Positions 1-12,245 of a DNA stretch of 64,000 nucleotides are shown here, piece by piece. Position 1 is the stretch's first letter. Each line of letters opens with the position of its first letter. The position numbers were made by a program, and so were the translations under genes. This DNA comes from Paragordius varius (taxonomy: Eukaryota; Nematomorpha). Where the stretch lies: contig OZ176056.1 of the NCBI GenBank assembly GCA_964247055.1, positions 7,688,001 to 7,752,000 of the forward strand. Reading direction: 5' to 3'. Under the pieces are notes generated by a model, which did no database searches, was not told where the DNA came from, and saw only the letters and a program-made list of their open reading frames with translations.

Positions 1-2818
1 TTATATTGCAATGCAATAATTGCGGTTATAGTAATTGGGATTATTGGTAATCTTTTTCTATATACAAAAATTTAATTTTCATAAAAAAATAATTTCATTT
101 TTACAAATATTTAAACATAATATCCCCTTAAAGTTTTCGTCATCATACAATGTTTTGGAATTATGTGTCTTTTTTTGATTTCAAAATTATAAATCATAAA
201 ATATATTAAAATGGTCCTAGTTTTTAAATTTTCGTTCCTGACATTACAGAATTTTCGTTAAATTTAAATCCCTGTATAAAAATTATGTTCTACCTAAACG
301 TATAAGATAATATTTATGCTCATATATTCACAAGGCATTTTCTGATCAAGGTTCAGTAAAAAATATAAAAGAAAAGATTGAGGATATTTCTTCCATGACT
401 GGCATATCATTTTGAATGTAATATTTTATAATTTTGTAATATAAATTTTCATCGATTATTTCACATTATTATCAATATGTGATTGGTAGGAAACTTTTTA
501 ATGTTGGTGACGGCTTGGGTTAATGATTGCATCAAATGTGGCCGTATGAAAAAATTGACAAATATCAATCGTGTTGGGCATCAACGAAATAGAATTAGAA
601 ATATTGTTTCCATCACGGGTACGGAAAAGGCAGTTGCATCTCCAGTTCGTCAAGCAAAACACCGTAGTGAACAAAGTAGCTCGACCAAATATAGATCTAA
701 ATCGATATTAGTTATGACGTTAGCCATGACTAACTTACTATTCTGTATTAGTTTGATAGCATGGCCGCTTCTGAACTTCAGCGCTGCAAAGCGAGAAAGC
801 ACATATTGGTCAACCCGTGTTTTTGCTAATTTCATGTCTTATTGGATATTCCCGATTCATTACATTCTGTCACGGATATCTATTAACGTTCTTCTCCTTA
901 TCACGCTAAATCGATTTGTAGCCTTAATGTTTCCGTTTCGTTATAAAAGCTTTTCGTCACACACTAAATTAGCCATTGCAATAATTATTGTATTTGTGAC
1001 AATCATGATCATACCCATCTATCTTTGGAAACAAACAGTGTTTGTTAAAAATCTTATAGCCGTAGATGAAGGTGAAACACTCCCTAAATCAATAAACATA
1101 ACAAATTATGATTGGGACACCCGTTTAAAGGATGAATACAAGGAGAGGCAAAAATTGGCTGTAGAGTGTCATAGAAATGCTTCAAGACTGTCATATTATA
1201 ATAGGACATTATTAATTCAGCATTGTTTGGATCTATATGTCGGCCCTAAAAAATCACAGTTTTCCTTCATCGCCTCTAATAATAAACCAAATCATGCCAT
1301 TGTAATCCGTGATGCATATTACAGTCTTTCCAACATCAATGTTACATCCAACTATTATTTTGTGATATATACGAGAGTACGTGAATCATTGATAGTTTTT
1401 TTGCCTTTCATTGCAACTATGATACTTAATCTCTTTATCCTGCATGCATATCGCAACCGAAAGTTAGACTTAGAAAAGAAGTATATTACCAGGTACGTCA
1501 TAATCTCGTATGATATTTGCACGTATAAATAGTGATCCAATATGCAGTTAAGAAATGGTAGATTTTATAAATCACTGCTTCTTTGCCAAGGCCTTATACT
1601 AATAAAAATATCTATGACATTGGACCAAATATAATAGCTTGCTATGACTTTTGAGGCGTTAAAAAAATTATGTAAAATTAATTATAATCATTTCAAACTT
1701 CATGCAGCCAAATTATTTAGATTTTATTGAATAAGTAACTGGAATAATATGTAACAAAAGGCAGCGTATCAGAAATTAATCGGCCACCTGGCATTAACTT
1801 ATAGTTAAGCTGATTCGTTATATCATCTGTTTGTGATAATTAATTGTAGTAAATATACATACAGTCATGCTCTTGTTTCCATTCATTACCAAATATTTAT
1901 ACCCATTTAATGAAAAAAAATAATTTTTTGATAAAATAAAGGATACATCGCTGCAATAATAAAAGATCTGTACAAGCTTCAAAACGTTTAGGGTATTTTT
2001 CTTAAGGCAAAGAAATATACAATCAGCGTGTAATATTTTTACAATATAGAAATTTTATTTTGTATATAAATGTTGTGGATAAATATGTGCTAGGTTATAT
2101 CAATCAGCGCATCAAAAATATTTTTTGGTTAGGTATCAATGTTATTGGCGGATATAATAATATACTAATCTTAGCGCTATAAAATCAATAACGAAAATTA
2201 AATTCGAATAGATAGTATTCTAACAATATGTTTTAACCTACCAGATGCATATAATCTTTTCTTCCCTAATAATAGAGGAATATTTAATTTGAATAACAAT
2301 TTTATGGTGTTTGCTTTTGAAATATAATTATGCTTAAAATGTTATTTTATATGGTATCATGATTATTTTTTTTAACTACATCATCGTATGGTAAATTTTA
2401 GCAAATGGTTATAATTTAACAATCTCATATTTATCATAACTTTTTTTAAATGTTGCAGAAATGGCATCAAAATAGTTCAATTGGAAGCTTTTTTCCCAAA
2501 TATTTATATAATTTGGCATAGTTTTATTTTTATTAAGATAGAGGTACAGACATATAAAACTGCTTTTTCAGTAATTAATTTTAGAGTTGGCTCACTCAGG
2601 GTAGTCAATTTTATAGAAAATTTTATTTAATCTAAAAGAAAAATAAAATGCCATTCCTTTCTCCAAAAATCAATTTTAACCATTTGCAAAAAAAATGTTC
2701 TTTATCTTATTAACAGATAGTTTTTGTTTTAAATTATTAATAATAAAAATTAACTGAATCTGTAGGTTATTAATGAAGGCTAATAATATATATAATATTA
2801 TTTCATCATACCTTACTA

Positions 2819-2854
<36 letters not shown>

Positions 2855-3485
2855 CTTACCTCCAATAACGCTTTCATTAAATAAATAAATTCAAAATTAT
2901 AAATTTATTTATCTGCTTAGAATACCAATAATCAATAATAAACCAAATTTGAAAAAATGGGTTGAAACCAAAGTATAAAAAGCATATCAAAGCACATGTT
3001 TTGTAATAGCATCTAAAATTTTCAAGTGCTTATTACAATTGGTAATTATCAAAACTACTATAAATATATTATACATTTATAGTGTGTCAAATTGTAGCGA
3101 GATGTCAAACATGAATAAATCAAACACGAGCTTCGCGGTGACATTACCCAGACCCGCGCGCAAAAAACGTCAGACAGAAGAGGATAGTTTTACCAGGGGA
3201 TGTATTATATTGGTTTTTTATCAATTCATTATGGCGACGCCCCATGCGGTTGCATCTATGCTCTTTAGCAAATATCCGTGCAAAGTTGAGACAGAACACT
3301 GTAAATTTCGTAGGGCACTCGCTGTCACCGGGTTTATGGATATCTGCACGCATGCTTTTATGTTTTACATTTTGTTACTTTTTAACCGACATTACCGAAT
3401 TAACACATGCAAAACACTTGGTGCAATCTTGGAGCTTGTAAGGACCAAAGCTTTGCAATTTATCACGTGCGGAAAATTAAATTAA
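1..3485 (+). CDS. Rhodopsin-like (class A) 7TM receptor, 3' part, three exons
   Basis: Visible exons: 1-46 (continues left of the window), 490-1492, 3098-3485 (stop TAA). Both junctions keep frame (G|GA, then AG|C) with GT donors at 47 and 1493 and AG acceptors at 488-489 and 96-97 of the 3000s. The first junction rebuilds the class A TM1 glycine-asparagine signature (IGIIGNFLM), the best evidence for that splice. About 478 residues are visible. In order: TM1; a long basic first loop; TM2 with LAMTNLLF; TM3 ending in LNRFVALMFPFRY, an NRF version of the D/ERY motif; TM4; a very long second extracellular loop with four N-glycosylation sequons (NIT, NAS, NRT, NVT) and two cysteines; TM5; a basic third loop; TM6 with MATP where CWxP is usual; TM7 where THAFMFY replaces NPxxY. 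No TM3-start cysteine is seen. Orphan receptor; ligand unknown. Intron 1 is 443 nt and intron 2 is 1605 nt. Confidence 0.82.
1493..3097 (+). other. Receptor intron 2, repeat-derived
   Basis: Noncoding 1.6 kb between a strong GTACGT donor and a TAG acceptor. About 2440-2560 resembles the interior of the CACTT/GGGGTA MITE family (compare 18805-18900), and a (TA)n tract lies at 2822-2853. No exon is supported inside. Confidence 0.6.
2822..2853. repeat. (TA)n microsatellite
   Basis: Uninterrupted TA dinucleotide run of about 32 bp within the receptor's second intron. Confidence 0.95.
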
Positions 3486-3689
3486 AAAGGATTAAATCTA
3501 AGTAAACCATACATATCATAATATAGATTAAATTTGTATTTAAATGAACAGAAAAAACCTTTTTTATGAAAAATTATAAATACTATCATTTATATTGTAG
3601 GATTTAAATTATTATATATAGTAACTCTATGATTGTATTTTTAATAAAAATCATTTATATAAATGGTATACGGTAATTGGCAAGGGATA

Positions 3690-4272
3690 TATAAGATTGA
3701 TCCCAAATCTTACAATGTGGGAATAAATATTTTTTGATAAAATTTATTTTGCTCGTGGGCATCTTTCGGGGATCGCAGATATAGGTTATTATCATTTTTA
3801 ATGACTCACAATCATAAAATATCTCAAAAAACGCAATTAAGTTAAATTTAAAATCCTATTTTTCAATATTATGTATTTTCTACAGTTTTAACCATGCTTT
3901 TGATTACCATTAAATACCCTCAACAAAATTTTTAGCAGATTATTAATTTTTTAAAAGTAACTGTTTTTTTAATGTCATAGTATAACATATTTTATCTGTT
4001 ATCCCGCTATATAGACATTTTTATTGTAAAAAAATTAGCCTTTAGCGTGGTCAAAAATTTGAAACTTTTTAAGCTCATATCTGAGATTTATATTATGAAT
4101 TTGCTTTGTAAAAATATTAATGATTAGTTTTCATCCAAAAATTATTTAGAATAATGTGTGCAAATATTTTTTTATAAAAACCTATTACCACAAAAGTTTT
4201 TTTCTTATACCACTCGTAATACCCTAAAGCTAAACCATAAACACCTTGAAATCTTGATTTATTTTTCTATCA

Positions 4273-4278
<6 letters not shown>
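3690..4278 (-). repeat. Partial MITE, TATTCTGATAG family
   Basis: The stretch 4165-4278 is the reverse complement of the left end of the element at 26496-27468, sharing the TATTCTGATAG terminus and the TTACCAC...TTGTGGT motif further in. The left limit is approximate. A (TA)n tract at 4275-4303 abuts the terminus. Confidence 0.6.

Positions 4279-4303
<25 letters not shown>
4275..4303. repeat. (TA)n microsatellite
   Basis: TA run of about 29 bp abutting a MITE terminus, the same arrangement as at 26288-26319. Confidence 0.9.
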
Positions 4304-4306
<3 letters not shown>

Positions 4307-4910
4307 TAGGATTTTTAAATCAGGATTTTGTGCTCTGGTGTGTTAATGCAATTTCAATAAAATAATCTCATTAGGAGCCAAATATATCTTTTACATAAAA
4401 ATAGACTTAGGAGCAAATGGGATTGAATTTTATTTTATTCGAAATGATCAAAACTAAGATCAGTTGGAATAAACATATGCGCTCTGAAATAATTATTTCG
4501 AAAAATTATTTGAACGTATTAGTTATAATTGCAGAAATATAAACTATTATTTAAATGATTAGAGTATATGCGGAGAGGAAATTAGTTTCAGAACTCAAAA
4601 TGGAGTTGCGTTATCAATATAATAATTTACTAAGTAATTGAATACGTGTATGTGTGTGTATGTATATGTATTTCACATGTAAATCTATTTTATCAAGGAT
4701 AATAATATGCCCATCTCTTAAAATTTTGTTTTTAAAAAAAATTTTAAGATTTTTTCTAAAATATTATCATGAATTGTAATATCAATAAATATAATTGGTA
4801 AATATTTCTACATTTTATTTTAATTAAATTTCTCATAATTATATTATTATGGTTAATAGGGATGCAATTTATGTGAGGACATTAAATTAATGTGGCCATA
4901 GTTAAAGGCA

Positions 4911-5196
4911 GGGGAGCCCTTCGAGACTTTATATGAGACCCCCAAAGATCTTTATATCTATAATTAGTAAAAATATCATTAAAAAAAGTTTTAAATTAAC
5001 TTTTCCTATAGTTTTACTGACTAAGTTTATTTAATTGGCAAGTACAAAACAGTGTTTGTTATATTGTGTTTGCGTTTTACAGTCTTTTGAAATCTAATAA
5101 ATTATATATGAATCCCCACATATATATATAATATGAGGCCTGGCGGTTTATTTTAAGTAAGAATGCGGCCCTCTAAGCCAGTTGGACACCCATGGT
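4911..5196. repeat. Possible hAT-type MITE, degraded
   Basis: Begins GCAGGGGAGCCC and ends near TTGGACACCCATGG, with GC-rich ends resembling the CAGGGG...CCCCTG elements at 58065 and 60235. The termini are poorly matched and no target duplication is visible. The rest of 3486-6131 shows no gene. Confidence 0.4.
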
Positions 5197-5418
5197 CTAA
5201 AGCGGTATAAAAATATTTTCCAATACATTATTCTTTTTAATTATATAATATTTCGAATTTTTTTATTGACAATGGAACTCCTTGTACCTGCACAAAGGCA
5301 GAAATTTTAATGATTCTTTGTGTATAATTTAACCAGTGGGAGAGTTCAACCCTCTATAAATGTCACCATAATAAAATAGGGTGGCAAATTTTCATAAAGA
5401 AGATTATGTTAAACTAAT

Positions 5419-5447
5419 ATTGTTCTTATTTCCCAAATAAGAACAAT
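5419..5447. repeat. Perfect 13-bp hairpin
   Basis: Arms ATTGTTCTTATTT and AAATAAGAACAAT are exact reverse complements separated by CCC. It lies in noncoding DNA and no gene or transcript is recognised beside it, so its role is unknown. Confidence 0.85.
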
Positions 5448-6131
5448 TTTAACGCAGGGCCTATATTTTTTCTGTGTGAGGCGCGGCGCTATGAAAATAC
5501 GCCCCATATTAAAAACGTAAATTTGAGTGCATACATGGGACAATTTAATATTAATCATAGTTTTAAGCAATCATAAACATTGATCCCAACGAGTCTGTCA
5601 TTTTTATCCTTTTGTTTTAGATTTATATAAATATTTATTTTGGCTAACTGGTACCTACCTACACCTCATATGGTATTTCTAACCGAGAGCGATACCAAAT
5701 TAAAATTTAAACTATGCCTTAATTAGTCGTCGTAATAATTATATTATTAGTCTTATTTAAAGTTTCTGTGTTTGAGCAATACTACAGTTTTTTATAAATA
5801 GATTATATATTTATATGTAAAAAACACTTCCAATTAGTTTTAATGTTAAGACAAATATACTGAAAAAAATATTTTTATATAATTTTTAACAACAATATTT
5901 ATGATTTTTATTACTGTTAATCCATGTATTTATATTATTATTTTATTTGTTAATAATATAATTTTATCAATATCATCATTTAACAAACTTATAGTTTTTA
6001 AACGTTTTGGTTTCAAACAAGTAATTGTCAAGCGAGTTAAACCAATATCTATGTTATTTTAAGATTTAAATTATAGGAAATATCTAAATAAACTGTTGCT
6101 ATGCATACCCATAAAGTCTTAAACAGTTTTA

Positions 6132-6565
6132 AAACTGTGATTCAAATTGGGGTAATACCCCAGACTATATTTAACTTGATATTTTTTATAAAAGTACTCA
6201 AAGAAACGGTTTAAATTTGAATTTATGCTTCCTAATGAAAATTTTAAAGCCAAAACATCCAAATAAAATTATTTAAAAAAAAGTTACGCCATTTTTATAA
6301 AAACATCGTGTTTATTTGATTTAAGGCTAAACTTATGCCCAAATCATCTTGGCTAAATTTTATCCTTTGAGTTTTCCTAAAAATAAGATATTAAATGAAT
6401 TTTTTTATATTTTGGTTTATTGAAGTTATGTCAACAGTAAAAACGTTTGTCATGGTTTTTCAATATATTCCATGTTATGAAAATATTTAATTTCAAACAG
6501 GCCTAGGGTATCCAATTACCCCAATTCAAATCCAAGGACTGCGAATGCATCTTAGTATTCCAGTG
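6132..6565 (+). mobile_element. Palindromic MITE, GGGGTA family, copy 1
   Basis: Left part reads GATTCAAATTGGGGTA and the right part carries its inverse, GGGTATCCAATTACCCC, followed by a CCAGTG end. Length about 434 bp. It shares the interior (AAACGGT, ATTTATGCTT) with copies at 7530, 18459, 53341 and 55322. Confidence 0.75.
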
Positions 6566-6734
6566 TTAATACAACAAAAAAATACATGTAGATATTATGA
6601 CAAGGATTGTTTTTTGTTCATATATTTTAATGTGTGCTGATAATTAATTAATTTTTTTGTGCCATAAAAATTTATGTCACAATCTACAATTGGTAATTGT
6701 GTTTTAAATTACAAAGCGATGCAAAACTTACTCA

Positions 6735-7019
6735 CAGTAAAAATTGAAATCATACGGACAAAATATAAAAATATAAAGACAAATATTTTTTTCTAAGAGA
6801 CAACAATATTTTTTGAATCCTGATTTTTTTAATTACAAATCATTGTTTTAAATTGCAAAGTAAAATGGAGACGTATATTGGTTACACAATCGATTCTTAT
6901 ATTTTACATTTGTAACTAAATAGTTTATATAAGAAAATTAAGGTTTTAAAAAGTATGGTAGTCTTTTAGAAGAAAATATTTGTCTTTTTATTTTTACCCG
7001 TATAATTTCAATTTCACTG
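6735..7019 (+). mobile_element. Tc1/mariner-like MITE (CAGTAAAAATTG family), copy 1
   Basis: Near-perfect inverted repeat: CAGTAAAAATTGAAAT at left, ATTTCAATTTCACTG at right, then TA. Subterminal ACAAATATTTTTTTCTA and its inverse AGAAAATATTTGTCTTT recur in copies at 24512, 24985, 50520 and 62033, and in a half copy at 28785-28880. TA flanks and CAGT ends suggest the Tc1/mariner group. Confidence 0.75.
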
Positions 7020-7151
7020 TACTTATTGTGCGTAATTAACTCACATAAATACACGTTTTTTTTGAAATGAATAATGGATTTTTTTCAAGGCGGAGGGTAT
7101 AGAAAAGGAAATAAACACATATATAAGTTAATAGTAAAATGTACATGATTA

Positions 7152-8645
7152 CACTGGACAACATATTTTTCTGCCACTCGAGTTTTTTGCATTTTCTGAC
7201 ATTTAGTATCATTTTAACAGTAAATCTGAAATAAAAATTATAACTTGATAAAAGAATTTTGTATAATTTGATTTTTTGATTATGCGCCCTCTTTATCAAA
7301 ATTTTACTAAAAAATGTTTTTCTTTGAAAATATACAAGTAATTCCCATTTGTAATGTATCATTCGAAAGAGTATCAAAAACTCTATAAAATGCCTACTAA
7401 TATGTATTACATCCACAGTTAATATTGGACACAAAGAGCGACAAACGCGCGAAGCGAGAGCATTTTTTTCAATCAAAACAGCCATTTTAGTTTTTTGTTT
7501 TTTAAAAATTACCATCTCATCAATATTAACACTTCGATTCAATTTGGGGTATCTAAATACCCCAGACTAAATTTGAGTTAGGATTTTTAAAAAACTATTG
7601 AAGGAAACGGTCCAAATTAAAATTTATGCTTATACCCTGATGAAAATTATATAAATATGCCAAAATATCTAAATGAAATTTTTTGAAAAAAAAGTTCCAT
7701 GTTAAACTACTTGGCCGCCATTTTTATTTTACAAAATATTTGCAAAATATCGTCTTCATTCAATTTTAAGGGTAGAATTAAAGCTAATTTTTTATTTAAG
7801 TTACATCTATCATTGATAGAAATAAAAAAACGGTTTATTTTGCATTATTTTCAATTTACCATTGTACACATGTCAGGTTGACTAAATTTTTACCTTTCGG
7901 TGTTAGCTTAAAATAAGTAATATCACGTATTTTCAAATAAAATTTTTTATATTAATTTTAAATAGACGGGGGGGTATATAACTAATCCAATTTGAATCGA
8001 AGGACTAATATGAACGTGTTGTATCCAAGTGTTTATTTTCTTTACGAGGCTGATAATTTCGAAATTTTAAAGATAATATCAAAGTTTAAGGTATTTTTGA
8101 TCTTTTATAGCCATTATGTAATAATTTTACAGTTATAACTAATGCATTTTAGCATCCACTAGGAAAATATTTATGATAATAATAATTTTTATTAAAAAAG
8201 CAAACCAAAAGCTTTTTCAAACATTTTTTTAAATTAAATACTAATATAACCCTAATAATTATATTAAAATAATTTATATGATTTACAAATTAGTTTGTCT
8301 ATGAAAATTCTTGACTTATTTAAGGATTGAAAATTTCGACCATTTAAATCCAAATAACTTTTACATCCGATTGATTTAAATGACTTACTACCATTTAAAA
8401 GATGCAGTTTTTTGCGCTCTTTCGAACGATATAAAATACATGGCTTCATATCTAAAACTTTTAATTTTCGAAATTTCGAGTTTAATGTTAAATCGGGGCA
8501 AAAATTATCGATAAACTCTAATATAAAATAATTCTTGAATGCTGACCAATTTTCTTTTCAGATATACTAATTATGTACTTTAATGAAATAAATTTGAAAT
8601 TTAAAAGAATGGCAGTTAAAAAAAATTAAAGTTTGTTGTCTAGTG
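7152..8645 (+). mobile_element. CACTG-ended MITE, copy 1, interrupted
   Basis: Ends CACTGGACAACA and TGTTGTCTAGTG, flanked by TTA on both sides (7149-7151 and 8646-8648). It is the same element as 15886-17009 but is split by the MITE at 7530-8031 and lacks about 130 bp of the interior. The 3-bp TTA/TAA target suits PIF/Harbinger, while the CACTG ends also recall CACTA elements; no transposase is encoded. Confidence 0.82.
7530..8031 (+). mobile_element. GGGGTA-family MITE, copy 2, nested
   Basis: Runs from CACTTCGATTC to CCAAGTG (502 bp) inside the CACTG MITE. The undisturbed sibling at 16387-16402 shows the pre-insertion site, and joining this copy's two flanks restores it exactly with no duplicated bases. 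Confidence 0.82.
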
Positions 8646-8899
8646 TTATCATGGTGCTTTTAGTTTTAAGCCTTGTCTTAACTTCTGGGATAACTGCTCC
8701 TTATTAAAAAAATTTCTCATTTAAATAAATTTTTTTGCTAAGATTTAAATGCTCATATAATATGTCAATTCATATATATATATATATATAAAACAACAAA
8801 ACTCAATTAAATTGGTCTTTTTAATGCTTTTCGAACCGCTCTAAAACTAACAAGTTTTTGCAAAAATAAATGCAAAAATACCAAGATTTCGCAGTATTC

Positions 8900-9405
8900 C
8901 ACTGTGCAAAAAAAATTTAACAAAAACTTTTTTTCATTAGATAGCTTATGACCAGCTAATTTATTTGCCGCAATATTTAATTTGTTGACAGGGAAAATCG
9001 AAATTGGGCAAAAGGTGAAAATTAAGGATAAAGGATAGTTTTAAAAAACATAATAAAACTGAAGATATTATGGTTTATTATCATAAAATAATTTTGTCTA
9101 TTAAGTGTGTTAAAGAAAAAACATGATTTTTGATCTAAGTTTTTATAAAACCCCTAATATGATTTTAGGCTATTTATATATTGTAAATAGCTGATAAAAT
9201 GATAATTTAATATTTCAAGTTTTATCATTATTTTTATAATTATCCGTAATTTTCCTTAAATATCACTTTTTGCCCGATTTCGATTTTCTCTTAATATTTC
9301 TAAAACTAGGTCATCAACAAATATATATCTTTGCGGCAAATGAATTCGCTGGTCATAAGTTAAATCTTGAAAAAACAATTTTTTGTTAAATTTTTTCAGC
9401 ACACA
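8900..9405 (+). mobile_element. CACTGTG MITE, copy 1
   Basis: Inverted ends CACTGTGCAAAAAAAATTT and AATTTTTTCAGCACACA, with matching inner arms (GCTTATGACCAGC...GCTGGTCATAAG; AAAATGATAATTTAA core). The right terminus has drifted. It is a sibling of 12246-13234. Confidence 0.75.
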
Positions 9406-9440
<35 letters not shown>

Positions 9441-9561
9441 TACAACATTCCAAGTTAAATAATTTCTAATGTGATATAATCTCAGTTAAGAAATTCTCCA
9501 AAACTACTCACATTATATTTTTTGTCTCCTTTAGATATTATATGAGTAATCAAAACACTAT

Positions 9562-9848
9562 TAGTTATATATAATTTACAGTGCAAATTCGCTCCATTCA
9601 AATTCACTCTAAAATAAATTATGTGTTTTCGAACTAATATAATCATTATTAATATAATATATATCATTGTGACATAGTTTATTATTTTTTCACTATTGTT
9701 TTTTAAAACAAAATATTATTTTCTAAAAACATATAAAAATATAAGTAATTATTAACTTATACATATAATTTATTAGAGGGGGAATTTAAATTTTCGAGGG
9801 TAAATTTTAATTGTTCAAAGTGAATTTAAATTTAAGGGTGAATTAAAT

Positions 9849-9850
<2 letters not shown>
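9562..9850 (+). mobile_element. Palindromic MITE, ACCATTTAAATTCACCC family, copy 1
   Basis: Left arm holds TTCAAATTCACTCTAAAAT and the right arm GTGAATTTAAATTTAAGG then ATGGTATA. A long (TA)n tract is attached to the right end. Other copies: 28960-29230 and 31876-32086. Confidence 0.65.

Positions 9851-9902
<52 letters not shown>
9851..9902. repeat. (TA)n microsatellite
   Basis: 52-bp pure TA tract at the end of the MITE at 9562-9850. The same MITE family at 31876-32086 is also flanked by TA tracts. Confidence 0.95.
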
Positions 9903-9905
<3 letters not shown>

Positions 9906-10057
9906 GTACGTCGGTGGATATCCTTTTAGTCAATACTACTATAATATTGTAGCCAAGCAATTAAAAAATAACATTTTGCTTCCTAACACGGCAACTTTTA
10001 ACACATTTTTTAAGTTACAATAATGTATGAGAAAATGGGTTAGTGTATCGTTTAAAC

Positions 10058-11897
10058 CAGGGCTTTTTAAACTATGGGTCGCGACCACATTTGGGGTCAC
10101 GTAGCAAAATTATGGGGTCGCAAGTGATAAAATTAAAATTTAACAGAAAGTGATTTTTAACTTGTAATATATTTAAAATGGAAAATGCGGGTTTGTGATT
10201 TGTTTCCGTAAAACCGTTAGACCCATTCAACCAAATGTCGAAAGGATATGTTCATTAGTAAATGCCCCGAAAATAACTTCGTTTTAATGGTTTTTTTTGA
10301 AGTCCACGTGTCTTTGAAACAATTTTCCTGAAAACGTGCTAAACATTTGATTTCAAATATAATTGTTTTTTATATATTTTGGATTGCGCCCAAACATAGT
10401 CGGCTCGCTTTTTTAATTTAGGCCCTCTTTTTACCCGCTCCCCCCGTAAAATTCCATTTTTTTCAAAATAATTAAATCCCAAAAATTATTTTTAGAATCT
10501 ATTTTTTGCCCAAGGTATGAGACACTAAAAATTCAATAAGGATTTGAATTCCCTGTTAAAAGGCAAATATTTCAGTCGAATGTTTTTTATATTGACTGCT
10601 GGGTAAGGAGATACCCGGTCAAACTGCTCCGTCATATAAAAATAGCGTGCCTTTGGGGCTAAATTTCAGAAAACCTATCAGGCCATATGAGTTTAATAGG
10701 TGCTTAAAATATTACCCATAACAAGGCAAAAATTTAGGTTGTACGATTTTTTAAAATTAGCCGTTAATTAGGCCCACGCCCTAAAAAATACGCCACTATA
10801 GAATGATTTTTAAGTTTTAAGGCAATTTTTCCCGAAAACTAATGAGAGCATATGGAATTAATAATCATTCCATGTATTCTCCGTAAAAAGGTAAAAAATC
10901 AAGCCCTTTTTTGTATCAGCCATTGGGTAAGGAGCTACCCTCCTAAAACTGTGACACCATATCGAAATTGCGTTGTTTAGGAGTTAATTTTCAAAAAAAT
11001 TATCAGGCCACATAAGTTTAATATAGGCCTGAAATATTACCCGTAAAAAGGCAAAATTTAAGTAGAGCGTTTTTCGCCCCTGGTTAGAGGCTACCCGCGT
11101 AAAACTGCGTCGCCATCTCGATACAACATGCCTTTGGAGCCAAATTTCAGAAACCTATAAGTCTAATAGGAACAATGGATTCCATGATTATTCCAGATAT
11201 TCTCCATATGAGGGCAAAGAGTTTAACCAGCGCTTTTTTATACTTGCCCTGGGGAACTACCCGCCAAAAACTGCGCCACTATATAGAAATTGCTTTGTTT
11301 TGGAGCTAATTTACAGAAAATTTATAATGCCATATGAGCTCATTAAAAGCTTGAAATATTATCCGTAACTAGGTAAAAAAAATCTAGCGTTTTTTTATTA
11401 GCCGTTAATTTGGGGCTTTTATGCCCTAAAAATACGCCATCATATAACGATAACTTAGTGCTGAGGTATTTTTTGAAAACTTGCCCTATAAAGGCAAAGA
11501 ATTTAACTCAGCCCTTTTTCCATATAGGTCTATGGGTAGGGGTCTACCGGATTAAAACTGAGACGCCATACAAAAATGGCGTGGTTTTGGAGCTAATTTT
11601 CAAAAAAATTAAGAAGCCATGCGAATTCAGTTAAACACGTTTCTGGGGAATTTGCATAATATCATTCTTTCCTTTCAAAAGGGATTACCGATCATTATAA
11701 TATCTTGTATAAATTTTATTATCAATTAGAAGATGTTATAGAAATTTATAAAAATGTTGAATTATTTTTGTCAATCACTTAAAACCGAAACCGGATAAAT
11801 ATTATCACCAAAATTTCTAAGAGTTTTTCGAGTTGGGTCGTTATGAAACTCGCTATCATAAATGTGGTCGGGAATAACAAAAGTTTAAGAAGCCCTG
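10058..11897 (+). mobile_element. Non-autonomous hAT-type element with exact 8-bp target duplication
   Basis: Termini CAGGGCTTTTTAAACT and AGTTTAAGAAGCCCTG are inverted repeats (15 of 16), flanked by GTTTAAAC on both sides (10050-10057, 11898-11905). The left end continues into GGGTCGCGACC-type sequence usual in hAT MITEs. No transposase is present. The interior is unusually GC-rich for this window and built from four or five diverged repeat units (see the repeat entry). Part of the interior has an inverted relative at about 57030-57370. Confidence 0.9.
10600..11640 (+). repeat. Diverged internal repeats of the hAT element
   Basis: Units recur near 10620, 10940, 11100, 11270 and 11545, each built on AAACTG(C/A)G.CGCCAT, then GGAGCTAATTT(T/A)CA, CATATGAGTTTAAT and AAATATTACCCGTAA. 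Spacing is uneven (about 150-320 bp), so the array has been deleted or rearranged since it formed. Confidence 0.7.
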
Positions 11898-12245
11898 GTT
11901 TAAACGAACCTACATCATTTTGTCAAAAAAATGCTAATCAATTTGTTTGCAAGATAATTATTGACTCCAAACGATTTGGGCTAAAAGGAACCCTTTATAT
12001 GCGTTTCATAGCCGCAACCGGAAAAAATGTTTTAAATCTCACAAACGACATTTGAATAAATTCTTCAAATTTAAACAATAACCCATACTCAAATCCTGAT
12101 TTATTTAAGTTATATAAACCATTTATTTTTAAAACAAACGAAATGGGTAATAAAAAAACAAAATTAGCAATTTCATCAAATGTCCTAGAATTTTTCTGGC
12201 TCGGCATCATGATATTTCTTTGCAACCTAAAAACATATTATATTA

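Noticed and set aside
2400-2560. A 36-codon minus-strand open frame in receptor intron 2
   Set aside because: The sequence aligns with the interior of the GGGGTA MITE family, so it is repeat debris.
2859-2878. A minus-strand mini-exon (ATGAAAGCGTTATTGGAG followed by GTAAGT), resembling exon 1 of the His-tail gene
   Set aside because: No in-phase second exon could be found downstream; the best open stretch (about 1830-1713) is out of phase and has no product support.
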